Origin: Setaria digitata
Taxonomy: Eukaryota; Nematoda; Chromadorea; Rhabditida; Setariidae
Assembly: GCA_003640385.1 (NCBI GenBank)
Contig: RCAB01000009.1
Coordinates: forward strand, 496,001 to 560,000
Direction of reading: 5' to 3'
DNA: 64,000 bases
The number at the start of each line of letters is the position of its first letter. Within the stretch, counting starts at the first letter, position 1. The notes beneath the pieces are model-generated. The model searched no databases. It was not told where the DNA came from and saw nothing but the letters and a program-made list of their open reading frames with translations. A program made the position numbers and the translations under genes. This document shows positions 36,902-49,400 of the stretch, in pieces.

Positions 36902-36952
36902 AGTCAACTACTTGGCTTGTTTGCTCATTTAATAAGCCAAGTCAAGTTGACT
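36902..36952. repeat. Imperfect hairpin
   Basis: AGTCAACTACTTGGCTT (36,902-36,918) pairs with AAGCCAAGTCAAGTTGACT (36,934-36,952) with a 2-nt bulge and a loop of about 15 nt. Confidence 0.7.
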
Positions 36953-37766
36953 AATAATTTGAGATGTTTTATGGATATGAATTAGGTACTAAGGCAAATA
37001 ATTTGTGCGATGAATATAGAGAATGCAAAAATTGCTCACGTAACACGTTTGCCAAGCAAAAACTTTTATATGATCGTTATATGTTTTAGAACAACTTTTG
37101 ATAGTCTGATTATATGATAACTAATATGATACCTAAAAACAATATGATAATGTGCATGCCACCTTCATGGCTTATAATCTGATAAATCCCGAGGGAAATC
37201 AAGTGACAATATTGGAAAATCAATGATAGATTTAAATATTCGAAGTTAATTTATGTCAAAACTTCAGAGAATATTCTTAAAGTTAAAATAACCAAATTAC
37301 TATTAGATTTAGAAAACCTTTAATTTTTTCGTCATTTATAATTTAAAAAAAAAATGAGCAACTATTTTAACCTTATATTTAAAAAATCCGAAGGACAATT
37401 AAAGTTAAAACAATAGCAACAGTATTCCAATGTCAATAATAACGTAATCATTAGCCGCAATTGGATAATGTTACTTTTGTTCATAGTAACAGGTAAGAAT
37501 ATTTATTTAAGTTATTTTAAAATTAATTAAAAGTTACGGGAAACTTGTAAGCATTCAGTTTCACATAAAGTCATATGAGGCTCATGATGGTTCAGTTCTT
37601 TAATTTCCTTTCTTATTGAGTTAATTATTTCAGTGGAGAACTAAATTACTGCAAGCAGTCGTGTCATCCCAACATATTGCAATCATGATGTCATTACTGA
37701 AATTAATGAAATTTTCACTGAAACAACAGCTGATCGAGAACTGATTGCTGTACTGTTTATTCATGT

Positions 37767-37966
37767 AGAAATAACTCCTTGAACTAGTCATCCTTACAAA
37801 AAAAAAAATTTCTTCACCTAGTCGCGGCAGAAATAATTTCTCGAACTGATCCGCCCGACAAGAAAAACTTTGCTTACTAATTATTCTGATAGAAACAACT
37901 GAAACTAGTCCTCTTAAGTAAGATGATTTCTTGAACTAGTCTTAATAAAAATAATATTCGAACTAT
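37767..37966. repeat. Degenerate repeat of a CTTGAACTAGTC-like motif
   Basis: Several diverged copies of an AGAAATAA...TTCTTGAACTAGTC unit occur near 37,767, 37,829, 37,891, 37,920 and 37,948 with irregular spacing. This is an old, decayed local repeat; no coding sense is seen. Confidence 0.5.
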
Positions 37967-39108
37967 GATTAAGACGCATTAATTAGTAAAGGATTCCAAT
38001 TTTACAAAATCAGTCTAACGGAAAGAAAAGAGACCATAAAAGTTGGTGAATTTAGAATAAAAATTTTTGTTATTGGAAAAATGTCAAAATTTATTGACAA
38101 AACCATTAAAGATACTGAATGAATAATTTTCAGTGAACTTTAAAATCAGTAGTAGCTGCTCCAATAGTCCTGCTGGCTACAACAAGAGAATTTCGATGGA
38201 AGTCGAAAAATCGAAATAAATTTTATTTGATGGCCTAAAGAATAAAAAAAAAAAGGAAGAAAGAAAGGCTAATATATTTTGGAGGAGTGCCATGCTCAGT
38301 TTTTTGTTGATAAAATTGATTTTTTCCAAATGATTAATAAATTTTCACTTTCCTTCCAAATGTTTATCAAATTATTCATTGAATTCAGTTATGCATATGA
38401 TGCGAATGAGTAAATTACTGGAAGAGGAAAATCTGAATTATCATATTATTAAACGATGCACTGTATGATCCGTTGAGATCTCTAACAACGTATCAAAAAT
38501 AAAAAGGCAAATGTTTCGGCGGAGATTACTTCGCAAAGATGAAGAATTTCAATTTTTGTCCAATTCGTAGACAAAAACTCAAGAAAGACGATTGCTTATT
38601 ATCCCTGAAGATATTTCAAACGAGTGAAAGTATATCTGTATAAGACATTCTGGACTTGTTTTGTTTATGTGAAAGAAAAGAATGACTCATTTGAGGATAG
38701 AGCCTAATGTCAAATTTGTTGTTAACTTCATTCAACAAGACAAACCTTTTCTTTTTTGCCTCTATTCTCATCCAGTCATCCATTGATGCCTTATTGCATA
38801 TGAATAAACAACTGATTATCAGTGATTTATAAAACTATCAACTGATTATCAAAATTCTTCATAAAATTTATGAATATTTCACTGATTCAAGCAGTCATTT
38901 AATGGCAGATAAATACGGAAATTAGCAGAGCGTTGTTATATGATTAGATGGACGGGAACTGCTTTACTTCCTTAACAATCGTTTCTGTTTTTCTTCCGTT
39001 TTCTTGTCAATTCGAAAAATTCTTGATTAGATTGCTAGTAACTCGGCAAATATTGCCAGTACTTAAGTACCTTAGCTTTCTCGACGAATGAAACGACGGA
39101 TCAATGGG

Positions 39109-39184
39109 TGATCAGTGGATAGACAGATCTATGAATAGTTAATGAGTGATCGGTGGATAGAGAGATCTATGAATAGTTAATGAG
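39109..39184. repeat. Two-copy 38-bp tandem repeat
   Basis: 39,109-39,146 and 39,147-39,184 are adjacent copies with two differences, sharing AGATCTATGAATAGTTAATG. A partial, diverged third copy follows. Confidence 0.9.
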
Positions 39185-42100
39185 CGGTCAGTGAGTGGAT
39201 GGCCTATTTATCGTCAATTTTTATTATTCATTTCCGCATAATAACTTGTGTTTGAAAATAGCCTTGAAATGAACAAATAGATTTTTGATTTTCCAACTTA
39301 AGTAACCAACATTAGACACTTTTGCAACTGGCATAAGTTTATTTGAACGAGATTTATCATATGATTTAGATCGTAAACGTTGATTGATATTTGATCCAAT
39401 ATTTTATCAGCAGGGACGTTCTATGTTCAACTGATAAGCTGCTTAGATTAATCGCTTCAAATGTTTGTTTCCTATTTTCAATTTTTTTTCAGTTTGCTTT
39501 TACTCTTCTAATTTTAAAATTGAAAAATAGTAAGTATTCATCAGTAAAATAACAAATAACTCAAAGGACGAATGCAAAATGAAGGAGAGATAAACAGGAA
39601 CGAATGGTAATGGATAGAGAAATGGTATTAGCATTTGAATCAGCCTTAAGTTTGAAAAATTGATCCCAAATAAAGCCTAACAAACTTACAGAGGCGAGAA
39701 GAAAAGATGGGAAGGAAAATGCTTGCGGCTATAATCAAATTTATCAAATTACAATGGAACCTAGTTTTAAAATTTATCGCAAAAAGATGCTGCCTTTTAT
39801 TACTGAAATCTCCTGAAACTTCAAACAAATTAAAGCGTCAAAGTTTAGAGTTTTGAAGCACATTAGAATCGAGATTTCCGTAACTTGATATTCTGGAACA
39901 GAGATGGAACTTTTAAACTAAAGAAGTCTTCAGATGAGCAAACGAGTAATCATCAAAGTACTCATCATTTTGCTTTCCATATCCACTGCTTCATTATCTT
40001 CCTGCCACTTATCCATCACTTCGTGTCCCATTCATCACTCATCAAATCAACGTCACATATTTTTGTACAAAACATGTGTCCGTCAGTACGTGATTTTATC
40101 GTAAATTTTAGAAGATTCAAAAATTGGAGAATATTGAAAAGTTGCAAATTAATATGTGAACTTTGTACAATTTAAAATGCAATCATCCACCATAAACTAA
40201 TATTGTGAACTTTCAGGAGACAGTCATTCCTAAAAGTACTGTTAAATATCAGTACAGTATTGTAGTATTCAATTATTTCCGAAGATTTATGAATTCTTGA
40301 ATAACAGAGAGCCTTATCCACTGTTAAATGTTAATTTTTTAATATCCGTTGCATCCCTTTACAGATTTCATGGAAAGTTTTGAAATTCTCTCAGTTAAAA
40401 TACAGTAAGTGAAAGAAATGTGCACAGATATAATGAATTTTTTTTAGAAAATTAAATTATCGCTAGGATATATCGAGCAAGCATGGCATTTTCAATTCAT
40501 GGTGTATAGAGGCAAAATATATTTTAGCAACCAATTAATAAATGAATTCCTAAAGAAACAAAAATTATGCAGAAAAGGCTTTCAGAATAAGGAAAAAAAT
40601 TTTTTCTTTTAACTAGATATACATATGTATATATAAAAAAAAATTTTTTTCAAAAAAGGTTAATCGAGAGCGCAGCTAGAATCAGGTCTTTGCAAATGCA
40701 TACATGTGCACGCACACGCAAGTAATTAAAAAATTTTTAATTATTATATTTAATCACAAAATCGACCAAGTAGATACGTCAGTTGTAGACTAGACTACCT
40801 GGGCGGTCATTTTAATTCCATTCATTACGAGTGAGATTTTATGGCTAATTTTTCCTTTAAACATCTTAATATCTATTACTCATTTAAATATTAAGTGTGA
40901 TCAAAAAGATTAAGCTAGGCTTCCGTCGAAATGAACATGTTATATGTTCAGATGCTTAGTGGTGTTCAACCAATCTACTCGAAAAATACTCAGTGCTGTT
41001 CGATGCATGTGTTTGAGGTCCAGTTGATTCAGATCGATATGGCTTTGGATCAGTCTGTTCGACTGAATTGATAATAGAAACATCAAACAAACCAAGTATA
41101 TTAAGATTTCGTCTACAGTTACTGGAAGTTATTAAGATTAAAATTCTGAAGTGCTTTCTTCCACTATTACCATATATTCGATCATATTTTCAACTTGGAT
41201 ATGTTTTAAATGATCAGAAATTAATAAAGAAAAGGTTCAATTAAAATTTTCCCTTTGTAATTTCGGCTAACTATTTCCTCATTGCTTCTAATTTGTCATT
41301 ATTAATTAATACATATTTAGTTGGCTTGATTAAAAATGAAAAGAAAACAGTCAGAAAATGTGCAGTGAAATTGAGGAGTGTTTTTTGGCTCGAGTCAAAA
41401 TAATTTCTAGATTTCAACTTTTTTTTTGTAATCATAATAATTGATGCTATCGCACTTCTCTTATCATTCGTTTATCAGGAGTCTTCTATTATCATGAACT
41501 GATGAAAAATAATGCATAATAAAATCGTAATTAAATTGTAATTGCCTGTTCTAGGCTATCTATTACTTACCAGTGACTTGATTTCTTCTTAAATAGCCTC
41601 TTTACTCTCAATTGCTTATTCAATTTTTTTCCTTTTCTTAGGAATAAAATATGCAATGAATTTGAACTTGAAGTAAAATCCTAGCAAAAAAAAATTATGA
41701 AAATAAAATAAAATGTGAAAATGAGCGGAAAATAAACCACGCAAATAAAATAAAAAGAACTCAGAGAGGGAAAGGAAAATTAAGAGGAGAAGAGAAAAAA
41801 ATTAGAAATTAGAAAAAAATGTGAAAAAAAAGAAAAGAAGAAACGAGAAAAAAGAAATAATAAAAAGCAGAAATTTACAATATGTTTTATTTAGATTGAT
41901 GACATTACTTTAGCTTTCCAAGTATAAAACGAACATTTTGCAAATTCCAAGTACTAAATTCAATTTCAAAAGAAAATTTTTAATCAAAAGCATGTCGTAA
42001 TCATTTCATATGAAATATTTGCCGTTATTTGAGCAAGTTTTCGCAAAGAATTTATTTAAATTTTAATATTTGAAAATAGAAATTGAAGAAAAAGTGGACA

Positions 42101-42482
42101 ATTTGTTGGTGGTATAATATTACAAATTAGTTAAAAAACGAGCAATGAAAAAGATTGAAATCGATAATGGATGATAGGATGTCACTTAGAAGGGGTGGGT
42201 GTAAAGAACTTCGAATAATTATCGTTGTCTGATTAAATTTCAAATTTAAATGCAAACTAAGCAATAGATGATTAGCTGTTAATCAATATTTTGCTATTTG
42301 TTATTTAAAGAAGCATTTCTAAAAAAAAAAGAAAAGAATTTTGAGAAAAAAAAATTTTTTTAGCAATATTGCCGCTTACTAAATTTTTTGCTAATCTTTC
42401 ATTACCTGAAATGATTGAAATATTGTAATTTCTTCTACTGAAAAAAATAAGAAATCAATAAAAATGTCATATAATTTGTACA

Positions 42483-42488
42483 TTTATT
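42483..42488 (-). terminator. Candidate poly(A) signal of the membrane-protein gene
   Basis: Minus-strand AATAAA begins five nt after the stop codon, which would give a very short 3' UTR. Other sites further down may be used. Confidence 0.25.
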
Positions 42489-42492
42489 CCAA

Positions 42493-44293
42493 TTAACACC
42501 ATTTAATGTTAATGAGTTGTTGATCCACAAAATATAAACCGGCTGAAAGATTTCGCCATCTCCACTGTGCTGACTGTACTCTACTTCGGATGCATTCCGT
42601 CCATGAATTCCACGGTAAAGTTGAAATTTTAAGCATGCCGCATCGTTGACTTGTTAACTGGAAGGATTTGTTTTTATATTTCAATTTTGCATTATATTGT
42701 TTATTTTCACTTTTAATTTCCAACAAATAATCTTCGTATGTTTTTCAGCAATAACTAAATAGTTTGCTTTTTTCCTAATATGAAATTGTGCCTGGAAAAA
42801 CTCGAAAATTTAGGCTAAAGTTCAAATTTGGCACGTTTCGTTGTAAAAATAATATGCTGAGGAGCGAACTAACTGGTCCATTTAATACACTTTTCATTTT
42901 CCAATCACTTGTCATTCGGATTAAACGCTCAAAATTAAGCATCGTATATGCTGAAAATGATATCCACCAGCCTGCAAAGTGATTAACAAAAAGATTAGCT
43001 GATAAGACTCTGCTTATTCAATAATTCTAATTAATTGGTAATTCATGTTTTAATATATACTGGACATTTGTAATAAATTATTTGAATATGTTAAAGACTG
43101 CTGAACCATTTCTTTACATTTCCTCCTAAAAACAATTTTGTTTTTACGAAGTTAATACTCAATCTATTGAATGAAATTTTTAAGTTTTTAATTTACCCAA
43201 CATAGCGATAAAAAAAATGAGAAATGTTATTGATAGAATTATATATGCCATGCAGAATGATATCTTAGCATAAAGTCGTATTCTGCGCTTCACTTTCACT
43301 TCCAACATTTTTGGGTCATACTTTACAGGTACTTCTAATACCGGTAACTGTAACAAGAAAATGGAGCCAAAAATTCGTCAACAGATATGTCTTTGAACTG
43401 CATAAGAGAAGCGGAAATAATTATCGAAATTTTGAAAATTATTAAAAGAAACGAACTGCACTTCCTTGCGTATAATCTTCAGCTAATGCCTCGGAAGGTT
43501 TATTCGGGACTGATAATTGTGATGGTGACGGCACCTGTTTCATTATTTGTCTTTCACGAGTAGTAACGTCAGATTGTGTTCTATCGAGAACAAGAATGGA
43601 ATTGGTTTGATTTATACCTGAAGTTAAAATTGGCTTTCAATTAACGTTTTCGAACCATTGAAAGAGAAACAACCAGTAATGAATGTTTTATTCATAAAAA
43701 ATTTGCTTCACTCGATAAATCGTTGGTTAATGTAAATGTGAACAATGAAATATTTAATTCATTAATTCAATACTTGAACGGTATTTTCAGAAAGAATTCA
43801 TAATTATTATTAGAGGTTGTTTAATTAATAACTTTAAATAAAAGTTGACTTGATAAAAGTAAAAAAATTTCAAAAATTCATGGTTTCATCCGAAAAATTA
43901 CTAAAAATTGCTAATTTGGTTTCTTGAAACTGCTAAATTGCTTTCATGAAATTGCTTATTTAATAACGTTCTTTTTTAGCTTCGTGGTCCTCTGATTTAT
44001 GTAAAAGGAATTAGGAACCATTAGGCGGAACCCTCATCATAATATGAATTTTGCTATGCTTACGGTAACTACAGTACTTAATGAGCTAAAATGAAATACT
44101 GCTGTCTACTGTCCTGTCTATGGTTGATCATAATTAACTCTTATTAATATTGCAATTCTGGCATTATACCAGTCGTTGTAAGTATGTTTTTTTGGGCACA
44201 GTTATTTGATTTCATTGCTAATTTGGTGGTTTCTTTTTCTGGCCTTTTCTCCAATTCGCCATCTTCCACAATCGATTCTTCGAGGCGTTCCAT
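42493..44293 (-). CDS. Unrecognised single-pass membrane protein
   Basis: I do not recognise the family. Exons 44293-44170, 43617-43535, 43347-43197, 42971-42802 and 42657-42493 join in consistent phase into about 230 aa. The N-terminal half is hydrophilic and charged (MERLEESIVEDGELEKRP). A basic stretch, KVKRRIRLYAK, precedes one strong hydrophobic segment (about residues 92-113, AYIILSITFLIFFIAML), followed by WWISFSAY. The C-terminal part is polar, with cysteines in RCGM, TECIR and the terminal KWC. The positive-inside rule suggests type II topology with an extracytoplasmic C-terminus. The start is chosen because a TTTCAG acceptor lies 21 nt upstream and no upstream coding exon fits. The exon 4 end (CGA/GTTTTT) is the weakest boundary. 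Neighbour DMAP1 is divergently transcribed. Confidence 0.6.
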
Positions 44294-44314
44294 CGGCTTT
44301 GGAACTTTCGTCCC

Positions 44315-44316
44315 CT
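44315..44316 (-). other. Candidate trans-splice acceptor of the membrane-protein gene
   Basis: TTCGTTTCAG followed by 21 nt and the ATG at 44,293. Frames entering from upstream in phases 1 or 2 hit stops before the next donor, so either trans-splicing or a non-coding upstream exon is required. Confidence 0.45.
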
Positions 44317-46413
44317 GAAACGAAATAATATCACTGAAAATTTAAAAACTGCACGGATGACACAAGTGACGAGATTAGACGATACGTATATGCAAGCCAA
44401 AAGCAGAAGTTATGATAATGGGATGAGATATAACAAAAAATAGTTCAATTTTAGTGGAAAGTACATTTTGTTTGTTTGTACAACTAATTTGATAATTTAT
44501 GAATTCAAACTAGAAGCTCTTTAAATTTGGACCAATAGGAAGAATGATTGTACTTTACGGATTTTAAGAGAAATGTTGAGCAGGTTTCGGAATTTCTTTA
44601 AAGTTTTGAGGGAACTCTTTTTCGTCGTTAGACTTTCCGAATCTTTCCGCTTTAAATCATCGCTATCCTTTATTTTGTTATTCTTATTTCTGAACAATCA
44701 ATAATTATTTGTCGATTCGCGACACCTTAACATGTGGTTTGTTGTTGTCGTCCCTGACAAATAAAGTTTCGAAACTTTGGAAAATAAATTCTTCTTTTTA
44801 CCGAAATTCCGCAAGTTCTCAATATTTATATATAGCTTTTCAAAGACTTTACATTGTTGGAATCTTTCTGCTGTCGTTTTTTGACAATTTTTTAGTTTTT
44901 GATTTTTTTTCGTCCTCTGTAAATAACCAAAATGTTTACCTCTTGCAACTTTTTTGAAACGAGTCGTCAAGAAAAAAGCAGGCTGAACTTTCTAAAGGAA
45001 CATTATTGATGATTAAAAACAATAAGGTATTTCACTTTACAAAATTTAAAGGGAAAGTTGTCTTATTGTGGTTCACTTAATTTTTTACACGCGAAAATTC
45101 AATCAATACTCAAAAATTTCAATGTTTTCTTACGTGGGATGCTTTTTGGTTCTCTTATAATTTTCGGAATTTTTGCATTTTTTTAAATTGTTCCATACAC
45201 AATTTTTGTAGATAATTCCGACACAATTTGAAAATTCTTTTTTAAAAATCATGTGAGGTCAAAAAATCCATCCAGAGAGTTTGCTAGATAACTAACACTG
45301 CCGTCATTTCTTAACACTGCACCATTATGAATTCTCCAGACTATTCGGCATGTTAATAATTAGAAGACGAAACGGTCACTTACCAATAATGAAGTATTCG
45401 CTGGCTTGCATGGACCAGTCCTTCTACTGATTATAGCAAATAAACAAAATAATTGTCTTGTTTAGTCTCATCTCATTTATACTCGTGTATCATTTATGCA
45501 GCAAATTTGTATAAGAAGGGGATTTTATGTGTTTGGGGGAATGTGAAGTTAAAATTGATCATATCAAAGCAACGTGCATCAGTGAAGATTACCGTCAGCA
45601 AGTGCACCTGTCAAAGGTTCAAATCGTTACATTTGTCAGTTAACTGTGACCTGAAAAAGATGTGGATATATCTATTAAAATGATACTAACTGCCAAAAGG
45701 ATCAAGCAGAAAGAGAACTACCGCAGAAGTTCTGAATTTCAAAAGATGTAAAACAGTCAAATCAGTCCTGTCATTGTAGCACAAACATTCAATGACAGTG
45801 TGGTTTGTTCGGGTTACAGATGAGTGATAAATTTGTACTGTGCTGAAGGATGGAGTGTGTATGGTGCGTGTTGGTTAGAAACTGAGAGGTTGAGGTTAGA
45901 TGTGTGCAATCTGGTTGTAACAGTGATTAAGAGTGAAAAGAGGAACTGTGGGGAAATGGGATGAAATGTCATAGAGTGTTAACATTCGCTGAAAACAGTA
46001 TTAGTAGAGATCAAAAGGGTTGCTAAATAGTGCACGGAGAAGTGTCGTGTTAGTGGCTGAGAAAATTAGCTGCAAATTGGTTGGATTTTTTGCCTTTTTG
46101 GACAATTAATTAATTCTAATATAGTAGAACAAAAAGTAGGGGTATGGTAAAGGAACTGATCACTTAGCTCTTTCCTTGTGCTAGGTGATGTAATCTAGTT
46201 CCCATATCTTTTTAATGATACGTTACTTCGTATACGGAAGTGGAACTTTTTGCAAAAGGGTACGCTTTACCTTGTGTGTTAGAAGGTTTTAAATGAAGAT
46301 TTAGAATCAGTAAGATTTGTAGTCGCTATTAATGATAATGAATTATTGATAAGTATTTGCTTTTGTATATTGAATGAGCATGGGGCCTTTATTGATGTTA
46401 TTATGTGGTTTTT

Positions 46414-46415
46414 AG
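46414..46415 (+). other. Candidate trans-splice acceptor of DMAP1
   Basis: GTGGTTTTTAG, one G, then the ATG at 46,417, the tight spacing typical of spliced-leader transcripts. Confidence 0.5.
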
Positions 46416-46416
46416 G

Positions 46417-49400
46417 ATGAACACAGCAGACGCACAAGACATTCTTGGCCTAAACAACAGCTCGACGAAAGATGACGGCTTAATTCCGGCTGGTGGTTTA
46501 ACAGATGTTGATCGGAAGGTTTTATTTTTGTTTTGTAATCTGAACTGTTCGTTGTAGACAAGAATTCTAGGATCTGCTAGGTTTAGATTTTGAGAGGGGT
46601 ACTGCTTGGTTGCTTTGATAAAATAAATTCCTATACCCCTCTTTGCTTGTTTAATAGACACCTAGTTTGGCAAGTAAGCAAGAAAAACAGTGGTAAATAT
46701 TTAGTGACAGAATGTGTGTTGAATGGAATAAGTCTTCTAGAGCAAACACCAATTTTCCAGCCGATAATTTAAAATACTTATTTTGTGACAGCTGAAAGAA
46801 CTCTGATATCTGAACATTGCTATTGATTTTGAATGAATATTACTGGATGGATTGAATTTACATTCAGAAAAAGACTGTTATTTTTATTTTCTTACAGATA
46901 CAGTTAATAAATCTTGGGAGTGTTAGATCGCTATTTAGAATATCACTTTTTTGTGGAGAAGTTGGAATTATTTATGGATAATGATTGCAGCATAAGAAGT
47001 CACATCGTAGCGATGCATATTTCAAACGTCCCGAAGGTATGCATCGTGAGCTGTATAATTTATTGGATCGAGAACGAAATTTCGCAGCCCTTATGCCAAC
47101 AACTACCAAAAATACGGGTTATTGTCATCAGAAAGCTCGAGTAGGGAAGATTTTTCCGATTTGAGAGTTGTCCATTTTTTTTCTTTTTTTTTTGATAGGT
47201 TTATTCTTCAGGTAATATTGTTGAAGTAATTGAATGATGTTTTTATCAGCTTTTACCGTATAATTTTGTTTAACATTTTTGGGTCCTGGATGATGTGTCA
47301 AAATTTCTGCTAATTTAAATTTTAAGATTGGTATGCGACGTGTTCGACCGTGGGAATGGACTCCATTTGAGAATGCTGCTCGTGCCGATGGCTTGAAATT
47401 AAATCATTGGAAACGCACTGATAAAGTGGATGATGTTTATCCTTTCGCGAGGTTCAACAAGGTGTGTTTCTTAATCACTTAGTGAAACACAGAGCATATC
47501 TGTTTTCTTTCATGGTACTAATGAAATAGTCAGATATTGGTAGTGTTGATGGAGTGGTTTCTATTCACTAGTTGTCGGTTTTCTATTTTCCATCACTTAT
47601 GAAAATTATTATCTGAATTTCTATTTCCATCTACTGCAAAAGTTTAGGTGATAAATGTCCCAACATTCACAGATGAGGAGTACGATAAATGTTTAAATTC
47701 GGCTAAGTGGAGCAAGGTGGATACACATCATTTATTCGATTTGTGTCGGCGATTTGATTTAAGGTTTGATGCGAACGCTAAAAAGAGTTGACGAAAAACT
47801 TTTTTAAAGCTTTAAAATCAGATTTAAGGGAATTTTATTTATTAGTATTCTGGAAGTGAAGTCCAACACTGCTGTGTTTTTCCAGGTGGGTAATTATTGT
47901 AGACAGATGGGAGGGCTCAACTCGCCGCACCATGGAAGAGATGAAGGAACGGTTTTATAACGCTATAAATGAATTGCATACCCTAAGAAATGACAGTGCA
48001 CAAGTATTGTATTATGATGCTGAGCACGAAAAGAGACGGAAGGAACAATTGATTAAGCAGTGGAATCGTACAGAACAGCAGGTGAATTTCTCTTAGTGTT
48101 GCAAAACAAACGGCGTCCAAAATTTTGAGGCGAGAATTGCATTTACTTGTTTTGTTTTGACATTTCGTTGTTAAAATAATAACATTGCTGCCATGTTATG
48201 GGATTTCTTTTCAAGATTGAAGAAGAAGAAATGTTGATTGCCGAGTTAAAAAAAATTGAAGTACGTAAACGAGAACGCGAAAGGAAAGCTCAAGATCTTC
48301 AAAAATTAATCACTGCTGGTGAAAGGACACCTGCATCACCATCCACTTCGTAAGTATTTTTAAGCCATATATATTTCGGAAAATTTCTTGAGTTGCAAAA
48401 AAATATCCAACAATGGATATTTATAAAAAATGAGAATTGTTTTAAACTTTTTAAGGTTAAATTCTTGAAGTTGCTTTTGCTCTTCTCTTTCTCTACATGT
48501 TTTTATTTGTGATAGACTTGTTATTTTTCTGTTAGTTTCGCCTACCAGTTTTTTCGTTTGTTTACCACTTTTCCAGTTTATCTTTATCTATTATTGTAAA
48601 TTTAGTTCCTCACAGCCATTGCAACGACTAAAAGTAGTGTTTAATTTTAGCTTGGTTGATTTAGTCTCATTTTATTTTTTGGGAAAACAAGAAGAGAAAA
48701 TGTGAAAAAGTTCATGAAGTTTAAGAAGTTAAAGAAGGAAATATGATAAAATTTTGGAATATTACATAAATTAATATATGGGAATGGGAAAATTTTGGTT
48801 GTTGACACTGTAAACTTCTTAAATCTAACACATGAAGTTCTTCGTTCTTGTAGCACTACAGCTGTGGCTCCTAGTTCTAATATCAAAAAGTCTCACAAAT
48901 CTCGACTTCTGAAAAGTTCTTCTGTATCAAATCCGTCGATTACTGCATCATATATACAGGTAACGATTTATTTGCTTTTCTTCCATTTTTAAATAGTATT
49001 TCTTACATACTTGACACAAAAGTAAACTTTTTGAAAGTCTAAAACATAGCTAGTTCCTATTCAGGATCATTCAAACCTGCGATTTCCGGAATTCCGAAGT
49101 GCGGGTGCTCATTTAAGAAGTCAGGAAATGAAATTACCAACCAATATAGGACAGAAAAAATTGAAAAATATTGAAACTGTTATAGAGAAGCTCAAACTTG
49201 GTAATTATTCCCTGATTGTGCTGGTTTTACTTAGTGCTTTTTAGTTACTTCATTTAATAAATTAAACTTGCTTTTTTTTCAAGCCAGTTATTTTTCATTA
49301 GAATCGCTAAGCTTCTTTAAAATTCAGTTTGAATAGCGGAATTTAGACAAGGGTATAAATAAATTTTTATTACATGACATTTTACATAACTGTACGTTTC

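Larger units (their letters stand above)
33776..42492. other. Gene-poor region rich in small duplications and hairpins
   Basis: No exon could be supported on either strand. The minus-strand frames at 35,650-35,832 and 39,646-39,828 and the plus-strand frame at 39,885-40,175 have AT-driven composition and no motifs. Listed separately are tandem duplications at 34.9, 36.4 and 39.1 kb, hairpins at 36.3 and 36.9 kb, and a degenerate repeat at 37.8 kb. Part may be upstream regulatory DNA of NCKX or downstream sequence of the 42.5-kb gene. Confidence 0.5.
44294..46416. other. Head-to-head intergenic region
   Basis: About 2.1 kb between the divergent membrane-protein gene (-) and DMAP1 (+), likely carrying both promoters. 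On the minus strand a mini-exon candidate (45,411-45,384: ATG and nine codons before a perfect GTAAGT donor) and a 43-nt stretch at about 44,933-44,975 with splice-like ends may be non-coding leader exons. Neither gives an open frame into the 44,314 exon. No TATA or other element is claimed. Confidence 0.4.

Noticed and set aside
36902..36952. Hairpin considered as a microRNA precursor
   Set aside because: The stem is only about 17 bp with no extension into the flanks, too short for a typical Dicer substrate.
39885..40175. 96-codon plus-strand frame
   Set aside because: Phe/His/Ile-rich composition, no domain and no splice context.
45601..45640. GGTTCAAATC-like sequence suggesting a tRNA T-arm
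   Set aside because: No matching acceptor stem, D-arm or anticodon arm around it.
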